Below are positions 24,984 to 32,438 of a stretch of DNA of 48,780 nt, piece after piece. Numbering within the stretch: position 1 is the stretch's first letter; each line of letters opens with the position of its first letter. The notes below the pieces were generated by a model. The model had not been told where the DNA came from and did no database searches. It saw only the letters and a program-made list of their open reading frames with translations. Source of the stretch: Desulfobacteraceae bacterium (GTDB lineage Bacteria; Desulfobacterota; Desulfobacteria; Desulfobacterales; Desulfobacteraceae); the NCBI GenBank assembly GCA_024225635.1, contig JAAEMK010000859.1:1-48780 (forward strand), given 5' to 3'. The position numbers and the translations under genes are program-made.

Positions 24984-25391
24984 TTAAAACTCCTTGTAAA
25001 TCCGGGCCAGGGGATGGCCCTGCGCCCGGATGGACAGATCAAGGAAATAGCCGTAGGGGGTCTGGATGGTATCGTAGCCGGATGTTTCCAGGCGCGCCTG
25101 GGCATTGTTCAGCACCGCCTGGGCCTGGCCCGGATCGGCCTTATCCTCCCCAAGGTGGGTAAAGGAGTGAAGAACTATCCGGTTGACCTCCCACTTACGT
25201 GCCAGCCATTTTGAATTCTTCACAAGCTTTGTCTCGGCGGAACTCCCCGCATCAAGATCCCTTGGCTCCACATGGACAAAGGCGACAACCGTGTCGGCGC
25301 ACCCAAAGGGCTCGGCATCGGGCACCTCGTCAATGGTCTTTATGGCGGGATTCCAGTCAAAGTTGTCGCAATACCAGAACAAAACTCTCAT
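24984..25391 (-). CDS. Free-standing threonyl-tRNA synthetase editing-domain protein
   Basis: This 135-residue protein resembles the archaeal-type threonyl-tRNA synthetase editing domain (D-aminoacyl-tRNA deacylase fold). MRVLFWYCDNFDW at the start, AFVHVEPRDLD, VLHSFTHLGEDKADP and TPYGYFLDLSIRAQGHPLARIYKEF at the end follow that family. The domain normally removes serine mis-attached to threonine tRNA; free-standing bacterial copies are reported in the family. ATG 25391 was chosen because the homology begins there; an upstream in-frame extension of 42 residues is non-homologous. The G-rich upstream GGAGAGGGGG can act as ribosome site. No ThrRS gene is in the window. A neighbouring proline/threonine catabolism gene pair lies about 4 kb away, which may be coincidence. 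Confidence 0.7.
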   Translation of the reverse strand: MRVLFWYCDNFDWNPAIKTIDEVPDAEPFGCADTVVAFVHVEPRDLDAGSSAETKLVKNSKWLARKWEVNRIVLHSFTHLGEDKADPGQAQAVLNNAQARLETSGYDTIQTPYGYFLDLSIRAQGHPLARIYKEF

Positions 25392-25502
25392 GAATGTCTG
25401 CCCCCTCTCCTTCATTGTTAAGGCGGGCAAAACAGCCTGCCCTCCAAAGATAAAACTTCTATCAGACCAGACGCAAAATCCGCAACCGCTTTTTTTTACC
25501 CC

Positions 25503-25627
25503 GTAACAATTCAGCACGTTGAATTAGCCCTGTTTTAACCATGAAGATCATGAAGGACATGAAGGTGGAAATCAAAAATCCTTTATGGTGAGACCGGCTT
25601 CCCCGGCTGACGTGCTGAATAGTTACG
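25503..25627. mobile_element. MITE-like element with terminal inverted repeats and 7-bp target duplication
   Basis: The 16-bp ends GTAACAATTCAGCACG and CGTGCTGAATAGTTAC are inverted repeats with one mismatch. Direct repeats TTACCCC at 25496-25502 and 25628-25634 flank the element. A related segment upstream of the proline dehydrogenase gene (29364-29427) has the same flanks (AAAATCCGCAGCCGC then CTCTTTATCAA) with no element between them, acting as a paralogous empty site. The element has no gene. Its first 41 bp recur at 29146-29186. Confidence 0.7.
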
Positions 25628-25694
25628 TTACCCCTTTATCAACCAACCGCCTCCCTGCCCCATGGTAAAAAGACTGTGGAGAATTTTCAGAATA

Positions 25695-27915
25695 GAATGG
25701 ATCCGGGTAGAAGCATCGGTTGCCCGACGCTCCCCCCACAGTCCCGTACGTGCGGAATTCCCGCATACGGTTCCTCAATTTCAGCTCTTTTGACCAAACT
25801 GAAAACCAAACAGTTCCACCCGTTTGGCGCATAACTTTGCTGTCCTTCAGACTGTCAGATTTTATGAATTATTCTTGGTTTTGGCAGAGAGTACAGTGCT
25901 TTAAGGTCTTCAATTTTTACCCTTCCTTTATGGCACCTTCGCGATAGCCAGTACTTCCATGCTCTCAGGGTGTAATGAAATGCCTTGGCAATTGCATTAA
26001 AATTGCAAATCACTCCGAAATACTGATAATAACCCCTTAATTTACTGCTGAGGGTTACAAACTGCTTTTTCAGGGGACTGTGCCGATTCTTCTTGCACCA
26101 TTCCCACACCATTTTCTTAAAGCGGCTTAGGCGCTTTTGGGCTGTTTTCTTAAGGACGACCCAAAAACCACGTTGGGAGACTCCCTTGTAAAAGGTGAAT
26201 CCCAAGAAATCAAATGTTTCGGGTTTGTAACATTGACCATTTTTGACAAATGGTCGGCCAAAACGTATCAGTTTTGTCTTGTCTGGATGAAGCTCCAGAC
26301 CGAAACGATTAAATCGCTTGGTCATTGCCTCTAATGCCCTTCTGGCATCCGATTCCAGCTCAAAACCCGTCGCATAATCATCAGCGAACCTAATCAAAAA
26401 ACTCCGCCCCTTCATCCTTGGCTGAACTTCCCGAACAAACCAGTCATCCAGCACATGATGAAGAAAAATGTTGCTGAGCACTGGAGATATGACACCTCCC
26501 TGTGGGGTGCCGGAATCAGAGAGATAATACTGTCCATCCTCTACAACTCCAGCTTTCAGCCATTTACCTATCAGCCGAATAATTCCCCCATCATTGACCC
26601 TCAATTTCATAATTTCTTTCAAATGATGATGGTCAATATTATCGAATAATCCTGTAATATCGGCACTTACTATCCAATTTGTATTCTTCTTCATGCAGTT
26701 TTCACGCAGTTCCTTTATTGCCATATGCTGACTGTGCCCGGCTCGAAAACCATGGGAGAAGTCATAGAAAATCGGTTCATAAATTGCGCTCAGTATCATT
26801 TCCACAGCTTTCTGGACTATTTTGTCCTCAAACGCCGGGATACCGATCGGTCTTTGTTTGCCGTTCTCTTTCTCTATCCAGATCCGCTTCACAGGAGTTG
26901 CAACGTACTGACCTCTGCACAGTCGTTGATGTAGATTATAGAGGTTTTGGTCAAGGTCGGCGGCATATGACATGCTCGTTACCCCATCCACACCTGTGGC
27001 CGCACCTTTCTTTATTCTCCGCAATGCCTCTTTTAACAAGGACAGGTCAATCCTGTGAGCCAGAGAGGTGAAGGTCATTTCTGGATTCTTCTTTGCCAGC
27101 ATGGCAATATTCGATAGTGACACTTCTCCCACCAGTAATGGTGGTTTGCCGCCATCGTTGTTCTGCATTAATTTTGCACGATTGGCCTTGCAAGTGGCCT
27201 GTTTCACAATTCTACGGTTTTGTGTTGATATGGTTTGTGATCTCGGTGTATCTCCCATAATTCCTTCCGTATTCACGTTATGCCCGGCTTCACCTTCCCT
27301 ACAGTGGGTCGCTTGGACATCACTTCCCCACCTTCCCAATCAGGTACTCTTTACCCGATCATCGGTAATATGTTCCGCTAAGACTGCCCAGAGTCCATCT
27401 CAGGTTTGTTCACTATTCGCTATCCGCCCCTGATACCTTGTGATGTTTGCCCAACCTTATTTGTAATTCCGGAATTCATTCCAAAAAAAATGAGTTCAAG
27501 ACTTGTTCAAGGGAGGTGGACAATCCCCTTGAACACCGGGAATTTTGGTACGGATATTCCTGTGTCCGTATTTGCACAAGGAGGCTGTGGGCTCTCTCAA
27601 GTTCCCGAGTTACCCCTTTGAATACATGCCCTGGTCTTAGACTACGGTGGCGTCCACTAAACTCGTCATGGCGTTCAGTGTCCTGTTGCCTTCCGTCAGA
27701 TTAAATACGTCGGCTTTCACTCCTCCCGAAGTAGGGCGGAGTTTATCCAATGACCACGATTAATATTGTTTTCGAAGCTCAATACAGGGCCTACATTCTC
27801 GATCACGCCCGGCTTAGGACTCCTGTTACCAGGTTTACCCTCGGACTTCTCTATTGATCTGCTGACTAAGCTTTAATCAAGTGGGACTTGCACCCACTGG
27901 GTAACAATAACAAAT
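25695..27915 (-). mobile_element. Group II intron (boundaries approximate)
   Basis: The minus strand carries the intron RNA. The 5' end has a domain I hairpin typical of bacterial introns (GTGGGTGCAAGTCCCAC, 27898-27882). A large structured RNA region without genes runs from ~27900 to ~27260, then comes the maturase gene. Domain V-like sequence follows near 25775-25743 (GAACCGTATGC with GCACGTACGGG), and a domain VI-type hairpin near 25730-25705 ends in CTTCTACCCG. Exact ends were not determined because the expected GUGYG start is not obvious; 5' end near 27905-27915 and 3' end near 25695-25705 are estimates. The domain V sequence around its first bases differs from the commonest form. Confidence 0.8.
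25855..27258 (-). CDS. ltrA: Group II intron reverse transcriptase/maturase
   Basis: This 467-residue protein encodes the intron's own splicing and mobility factor. It has an RT fingers-palm region with GKQRPIGIPAFEDKIVQ, the catalytic FADD motif within LIRFADDYATGF, GTPQGGVISP, and a maturase X domain ending RAWKYWLSRRCHKGRV. There is no HNH endonuclease domain after the X domain, as in endonuclease-lacking classes that use a nicked or single-stranded target. ATG 27258 follows GGAAGGAATT; a longer frame starting at 27339 adds 27 residues without support. The gene lies within the intron RNA (domain IV). The sequence is complete and the catalytic Asp pair is intact, so it could be active. Confidence 0.9.
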   Translation of the reverse strand: MGDTPRSQTISTQNRRIVKQATCKANRAKLMQNNDGGKPPLLVGEVSLSNIAMLAKKNPEMTFTSLAHRIDLSLLKEALRRIKKGAATGVDGVTSMSYAADLDQNLYNLHQRLCRGQYVATPVKRIWIEKENGKQRPIGIPAFEDKIVQKAVEMILSAIYEPIFYDFSHGFRAGHSQHMAIKELRENCMKKNTNWIVSADITGLFDNIDHHHLKEIMKLRVNDGGIIRLIGKWLKAGVVEDGQYYLSDSGTPQGGVISPVLSNIFLHHVLDDWFVREVQPRMKGRSFLIRFADDYATGFELESDARRALEAMTKRFNRFGLELHPDKTKLIRFGRPFVKNGQCYKPETFDFLGFTFYKGVSQRGFWVVLKKTAQKRLSRFKKMVWEWCKKNRHSPLKKQFVTLSSKLRGYYQYFGVICNFNAIAKAFHYTLRAWKYWLSRRCHKGRVKIEDLKALYSLPKPRIIHKI

Positions 27916-27996
27916 TTCTAAGAGTTCATTCTCTCCTTTCCCAATGCTTCGGATTTAACTTGACGCAATAATCTCCAATAAAATTGAATTTTGATG

Positions 27997-28018
27997 ATAG
28001 CACTCTTGCTATTTTTTT
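27997..28018 (+). terminator. Small hairpin with T run
   Basis: ATAGCA and TGCTAT enclose a 4-base loop and are followed by seven T residues at 28012-28018. It lies between the intron 5' edge and the AT-rich orphan gene. It would insulate the orphan gene from plus-strand transcription entering from the left. The rest of 27920-28265 is AT-rich DNA with no other feature seen. Confidence 0.5.
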
Positions 28019-28265
28019 GATGTTGCTGTAATTAAAACGTTTCGTTGTGGGTAATTAAATACATAACCCTTCCGGATAACATACAGCAGCAACATGCTAC
28101 TCGGAAAAAAAAACTGGTGAATAATTGGTTCGAAATTATGGATAAGAGAAAAATAATTTTAGAAAAAGTTGTTCGAAGTTTAACTATTTGATACGCTAAT
28201 TTTCAAGATTATATCTGACAAAGTAGTCGCTAAAGTTTGTTAAAGTTACTCAAAGGAGAAATTAA

Positions 28266-28925
28266 ATGAGGGATATATATATTAGATGCGCCCCGTCATT
28301 AATACAGTTTACTACAGAGATGGAAAACATAGAAGAAATTGTTAACGCCTTCAAATCAGCTGGATATGATATACAATATATTGACCTAGGAACCAATGGC
28401 TACGCGGCTGAGATTGATATAGACTCTATTGAAATGATTGAGGGTTGGTTAGAAAGTAGTGACTCTTTTGACGGCATCCAACTAGTTTCCGATATTGCAG
28501 AATGCAGAAAGAAAGAGATTCTGTGTGCGGAGCTTGAAGATATCATGCAAAATAAACTCAGCAATCAAGCTGTAGCATTTGTTAAGCACCTTGACAAAAA
28601 TGTTGTTGAGATCGTGTCAACAGTTGATCAGCAAGAAATAAAAGATAGATTTATAGAGCACTATCGAAATGCCACAGGTTTTGAATCTTTTATTGACGCC
28701 TCTGGAATTTCAACAATCAAATCGAATAAGTGCCCAAGCATTATTGATGATTTAAATCAGATTAATAAGTTTCTGAATAAATCAGGAGTATCTAATTGTG
28801 AGGTGCTTATTGTGATTATTGGCGATAACACTGTCGTTACTGAATTTAATTTACCAGAGATCGAACGGTATAATAGTTTAGTTTTACCATATGTTACCTA
28901 TAAGTGCTCGCTTGTTTTGGACTAA
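28266..28925 (+). CDS. AT-rich orphan protein, probable integron cassette gene
   Basis: I do not recognise this 219-residue protein. It is acidic, predicted soluble and mixed alpha/beta, with no signal peptide or membrane segment. It has an internal helix EILCAELEDIMQNKLSNQAV and a hydrophobic C-terminal strand VLIVIIGDNTVVTEF. CAAAGGAGA stands 6 bp before the ATG. GC content is much lower than the flanking genes, and the 3' side has an attC-like site 84 bp past the stop, the order seen in integron cassettes (gene then attC). No promoter was convincing, and cassettes often lack one. It lies between a group II intron and dispersed repeats. No function is proposed. Confidence 0.65.
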   Translation: MRDIYIRCAPSLIQFTTEMENIEEIVNAFKSAGYDIQYIDLGTNGYAAEIDIDSIEMIEGWLESSDSFDGIQLVSDIAECRKKEILCAELEDIMQNKLSNQAVAFVKHLDKNVVEIVSTVDQQEIKDRFIEHYRNATGFESFIDASGISTIKSNKCPSIIDDLNQINKFLNKSGVSNCEVLIVIIGDNTVVTEFNLPEIERYNSLVLPYVTYKCSLVLD

Positions 28926-29008
28926 TTGCTTAAGACTGACTAAAAAAAATAAAGTCATAAGCCATCGATGAATCAGAAGTAAAAGCAGTTCGTGTGGTAC
29001 ACAAACAA

Positions 29009-29095
29009 TTCGAACAACCGCATGAACTCGGACTGGGAAAACGGCGCGCCCTTCGGTTGCCCCGTTTTCCCAGCCGGTTATGCTGAGCGTTAATC
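29009..29095 (+). other. attC-like integron recombination site
   Basis: 87-bp imperfect palindrome. Left: TTCGAACAACCGCATGAAC, then a perfect 12-bp arm CTGGGAAAACGG. Right: the complementary CCGTTTTCCCAG (29062-29073), then CCGGTTATGCTGAGCGTTAA and TC. The right-hand GCGTTA core with the variable central stem and the AACAACCGCAT / GGTTATGC pairs follow attC architecture. The core box GTTAATC deviates in one position from GTTRRRY and the left R'' box is degenerate. No integrase gene lies in the window. Confidence 0.6.
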
Positions 29096-29145
29096 CAAGA
29101 TTAAAGCTTATACATTATAAAACGACCTTTTATAGTAGAGTTTTT

Positions 29146-29186
29146 GTAACTGTTCAGCACGTTGAAATCGCCCTGTTTTAACCATG
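29146..29186 (+). repeat. Second copy of the MITE left end
   Basis: 41 bp match 25503-25543 at about 37 of 41 positions, starting with the same inverted-repeat end (GTAACTGTTCAGCACG). No matching right end was found nearby, so this copy is partial. Confidence 0.7.
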
Positions 29187-29193
29187 TAGTTTT

Positions 29194-29326
29194 CTTCATG
29201 TCCTTCATGGTAAATAAAAACAACTGCCCGGAGGGCAGGAGGCGTACATCGTCTTAAATGGTCAAATCGACTGGCCTTCGGGTAGTGTTTTATCAACCAC
29301 CATGAAGAACATGAAGGACATGAAGG
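29194..29326. repeat. Inverted pair of CCATGAAGGACATGAAG-type repeats
   Basis: CTTCATGTCCTTCATGG at 29194-29210 and its counterpart CCATGAAGAACATGAAGG, continuing to 29326, flank ~90 bp holding a CTGCCC/GGGCAG hairpin. A third copy of the repeat lies within the MITE-like element at 25541-25565. The repeat is non-coding; apparent ORFs through it are ignored. Confidence 0.7.
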
Positions 29327-29462
29327 GGGGATGCCGTTATTCATCGGAAATCAAATCAGGTGTAAAATCCGCAGCCGCTTTTTTTCCTTCCCCCTCTTTA
29401 TCAATCCGCCGCCTCCGTGGTACCATGGGTGTGTAATAACCGATTAAGAAAGGATGTTTCCC

Positions 29463-30374
29463 ATGTTAAACACCATGATGGCGCAACTTATCCCCTTCCT
29501 TCCCCAGGAACTGGTGTGGATCTTTTCAAAACGATACATTGCAGGCATCGATGTGAACGATGCCCTGCGGGTATCAAAGGAGCTGAACGACCAGGGCATG
29601 GCGGTGACCCTGGACATCCTTGGTGAATTCATCTTCACCATGGATGAGGCAAAGCGGAACACCCGGGACTACCTGGAGCTGCTCCAGGCCCTGGAAGGAT
29701 CGGCCATCAACGGCAACCTCTCCCTCAAACCCACCATGTTCGGCCTTCTCCTTGACAAGGAGGGCTGCTATAGTCACCTCCGGGAGATCGTAAGCAAGGC
29801 GGAGGAATGCAACACATTCATCCGCATAGACATGGAGGATTCGGGCTGCACCTCCATGGAGATCGAGCTGTTCCGAAGGCTGAAAACGGCATTTCCCAGG
29901 CATGTGGGCCTGGTGGTCCAGGCCTATCTCAAACGGACCCTCAACGACCTGAACAACCTCATGGACCTTCACACGGAAGAGACTCCCCTGAACTTTCGCC
30001 TGTGCAAGGGCATCTATACGGAACCGGCCGCCATCGCCTATCAGCAATACCACACCATCAACGCCCACTACCTCGAAGACCTTGAATTCATGTTCAAAAA
30101 CAGGATCTATGCCGCCGTTGCCACCCACGACGCCTGCCTTGTCAAGAAAGCCTTTGACCTCATCGGCCAGTACAAGGTGCCAAAGAGCATGGTGGAATTC
30201 CAGATGCTCTATGGGGTGACGCCTAAGCTGAGGCAGTCCATCCTTGATAAAGGGCACAACATGAGGGTGTACGTTCCCTTTGGCGACCAGTGGTTCGGCT
30301 ACTCAACCCGGCGGCTCAAGGAGAATCCCACCATGGTGACCCACATCGTCAAGTCCCTGTTGATGAAAGGATAA
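29463..30374 (+). CDS. Proline dehydrogenase
   Basis: This 303-residue FAD-dependent TIM-barrel enzyme oxidises proline to pyrroline-5-carboxylate, feeding electrons to the quinone pool. Visible features: NGNLSLKPTMFGL (strand and FAD region), IRIDMEDSG, a GLVVQAYLKRTLNDL segment, NFRLCKGIY, VATHDACL and the C-terminal EFQMLYGVTPKLR followed by RVYVPFGDQWFGYSTRRLKEN, where the Arg pair binds the proline carboxylate. It is a monofunctional enzyme, lacking the P5C dehydrogenase part of PutA. ATG 29463 was chosen because AAAGGA lies 8 bp upstream; an earlier ATG at 29454 overlaps that site. The upstream 100 bp is paralogous to DNA at 25475-25690. Threonine aldolase follows on the same strand. 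Confidence 0.92.
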   Translation: MLNTMMAQLIPFLPQELVWIFSKRYIAGIDVNDALRVSKELNDQGMAVTLDILGEFIFTMDEAKRNTRDYLELLQALEGSAINGNLSLKPTMFGLLLDKEGCYSHLREIVSKAEECNTFIRIDMEDSGCTSMEIELFRRLKTAFPRHVGLVVQAYLKRTLNDLNNLMDLHTEETPLNFRLCKGIYTEPAAIAYQQYHTINAHYLEDLEFMFKNRIYAAVATHDACLVKKAFDLIGQYKVPKSMVEFQMLYGVTPKLRQSILDKGHNMRVYVPFGDQWFGYSTRRLKENPTMVTHIVKSLLMKG

Positions 30375-30495
30375 GTGAACAGATTACATGGTGCCTCTCC
30401 CGCTGTTTTCAACCTTGTGTTCGCCCCTGCTATCTTGTATGGTGACTTTTGCGTCATGAACGAAAAGGGTAACGATTCACTTGGAAGGAACAGCA

Positions 30496-31500
30496 ATGAT
30501 CGATCTTAGAAGCGATACGGTAACACAACCCTGTTCAGGGATGAGGACGGCCATGGCCAATGCGGAGGTGGGGGACGATGTCTATGGGGAAGACCCCACC
30601 GTCAACCGCCTGGAGGCCCTTGCAGCCGATATGACCGGTATGGAGGCGGGCCTGTTCTGCTCCTCCGGCACCCAGTCCAACCTGCTGGCTTTGATGAGCC
30701 ACTGCGCCAGGGGCGACGAATATATCGTGGGCCAGCAAGCCCACACCTACCGGTATGAGGCCGGGGGGGCCGCCGTTCTCGGCAGCATCCAGCCCCAGCC
30801 CCTGGAACTGGAACCGGACGGCACCCTGGATCTTGGCAAGGTGGAAGGGGCCGTCAAACCGGATGATTTCCATTTTGCAAAAACCCGGCTGTTATGCCTT
30901 GAGAACACCCAGGGCGGCAAGGTCCTGCCCATGGCCTATATCGAGGATGCGGAGGCGTTTGCCCGGGAAAAAGGATTGAAATTCCACCTGGACGGGGCCA
31001 GGATCTTCAATGCCGCCGTCAAGCTGAACATAACGGCCAAAGAGATTACCACCCGTTTTGACTCGGTATCCGTCTGCCTGTCCAAGGGCCTTGGAGCCCC
31101 CGTGGGCTCGGTGCTCTGCGCCGGCCGGTCCCTGATAGAGGAAGCCAGGAGATGGCGGAAAATGCTCGGGGGCGGCATGCGCCAGGCCGGCATCCTTGCC
31201 GCGGCGGGCATTTATGCCCTGGAAAACAATATCGAAAGGCTTGAACAGGATCACGATAATGCCGCACGCCTGGAAAAGGGCCTTGCAGGGATAGACCAGC
31301 TTGTGATCGCCCCCGCTCCGGTCCGGACCAACATGGTCTTTGTACGGGTAAAGAGCCGGGACTCGGAACTTGCGGACTTCATGGAACAAAAAGGCATTAT
31401 CATAGAAAAGGGCGACGATCTTCGCCTGGTGACCCATCTGAACGTATCATCCAGGGATATCGACACCGTTATCGCGGCATTCAAGGAGTTTTATAAATAG
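30496..31500 (+). CDS. ltaE: Low-specificity L-threonine aldolase
   Basis: This 334-residue PLP enzyme cleaves threonine or allo-threonine to glycine and acetaldehyde. The start IDLRSDTVTQPC, EVGDDVYGEDPTVNRLE, the FCSSGTQSNLLAL PLP-contact segment, LCLENTQGGKVLP, FHLDGARIFNAAV with the cofactor Asp, and the Schiff-base Lys in SVCLSKGLGAPVGS all match the family. GGAAGGA lies 6 bp before ATG 30496; a longer TTG-initiated frame adds only five residues and is not supported. It is cytosolic. It lies 121 bp after proline dehydrogenase and 26 bp before the MoxR gene, so a run of amino acid catabolic and ATPase genes may be co-transcribed. Confidence 0.93.
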   Translation: MIDLRSDTVTQPCSGMRTAMANAEVGDDVYGEDPTVNRLEALAADMTGMEAGLFCSSGTQSNLLALMSHCARGDEYIVGQQAHTYRYEAGGAAVLGSIQPQPLELEPDGTLDLGKVEGAVKPDDFHFAKTRLLCLENTQGGKVLPMAYIEDAEAFAREKGLKFHLDGARIFNAAVKLNITAKEITTRFDSVSVCLSKGLGAPVGSVLCAGRSLIEEARRWRKMLGGGMRQAGILAAAGIYALENNIERLEQDHDNAARLEKGLAGIDQLVIAPAPVRTNMVFVRVKSRDSELADFMEQKGIIIEKGDDLRLVTHLNVSSRDIDTVIAAFKEFYK

Positions 31501-31526
31501 AAAAAAAGCAAAGGGAACGCGCTGCC

Positions 31527-32435
31527 ATGGATTTTCAAAGTGTTGACGATGTGCAAAAACGGCTGGAGCAGGCTGACTATATCGCCTCAAAGGAGATCGC
31601 AACGGTGGTTTACATTGCCCTTGCAACGGCGAAACCGATCCTCATCGAGGGACCGGCGGGGGTGGGCAAGACCGAGCTTGCCAAGGCCGTGGCAACATGC
31701 CTTGAAAGGCGGGTGATCCGCCTCCAGTGCTACGAGGGGCTTGACGAGGCAAAGGCCCTCTACGAGTGGGAATATGCCAAGCAGCTTCTCTACACCCAGA
31801 TGGTCAAGGAGAGGATCAACACGGTGATCGACGATGCCGCCTCCCTGTCCGAAGCCGTGGAGAAGATCGCAAGCCAGGAGGACGCCTTTTTCTCCGACCG
31901 GTTCATCCAGCCCCGGCCGCTGCTCCAGGCGATCCTCTCCCCGGACCCGGTGGTGCTCCTCATCGACGAAGTGGACAAGTCCGACCCGGAGTTCGAGGCT
32001 TTCCTTCTTGAGCTCCTGAGCGATTTCCAGGTCACCATCCCGGAGATCGGAACCCGGAAGCCCGTGACCATCCCGGTGGTCTTTCTCACCTCCAACAACT
32101 ACCGGGACATGAGCGACGCCCTCAAGCGGCGCTGCATCCATCTGTACATAGACTACCCCTCCCCGGAGCGGGAGATGGAGATCGTCCGGCTGAAACTGCC
32201 CGACATCGAGGAAGGGCTTCTCAAGCATATGATCCAGGCCATCACCCGGATCAGGGGGCTGGAGATCAAGAAAAAACCCTGCATCTCGGAATCCATTGAC
32301 TGGGCAAGGGCCCTCGTCGCCCTCGACACAAAGGAACTCACCAGCGAAACCGTGGAGGAGACCCTCAACGTGGTGCTCAAATACCGCCAGGACACAAAGG
32401 TGGCCAAACAGACCCTGGCCGGGATCGTGGGGTAG
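31527..32435 (+). CDS. MoxR-family AAA+ ATPase
   Basis: This 302-residue AAA+ protein is of the MoxR type: Walker A EGPAGVGKTELA, a Walker B VVLLIDEVDKSDPEFEAFLLELLSDFQ region, sensor 1 FLTSNN and the arginine-bearing DALKRRCIHLYIDYPSPERE segment. MoxR ATPases work with von Willebrand A-domain partners as chaperones for metal or cofactor insertion, e.g. in CO dehydrogenase (CoxD/CoxE) and methanol dehydrogenase maturation. Here the VWA partner gene begins 3 bp after the stop. No CO dehydrogenase or other obvious client apart from a truncated acyl-CoA dehydrogenase lies nearby. Cytosolic, no membrane segment. Confidence 0.92.
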   Translation: MDFQSVDDVQKRLEQADYIASKEIATVVYIALATAKPILIEGPAGVGKTELAKAVATCLERRVIRLQCYEGLDEAKALYEWEYAKQLLYTQMVKERINTVIDDAASLSEAVEKIASQEDAFFSDRFIQPRPLLQAILSPDPVVLLIDEVDKSDPEFEAFLLELLSDFQVTIPEIGTRKPVTIPVVFLTSNNYRDMSDALKRRCIHLYIDYPSPEREMEIVRLKLPDIEEGLLKHMIQAITRIRGLEIKKKPCISESIDWARALVALDTKELTSETVEETLNVVLKYRQDTKVAKQTLAGIVG

Positions 32436-32438
32436 GCC

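Noticed and set aside
27406-27704. Plus-strand ORFs in the intron 5' region
   Set aside because: They run antisense through structured intron RNA; their composition gives no domain.
28266-28925. CRISPR or toxin-antitoxin origin for the orphan gene
   Set aside because: No spaced direct repeats and no small partner gene are present; the attC-like site explains the context better.
29108-29344. 78-residue minus-strand ORF
   Set aside because: It lies across inverted repeats and a partial MITE copy; the translation comes from repeat DNA.
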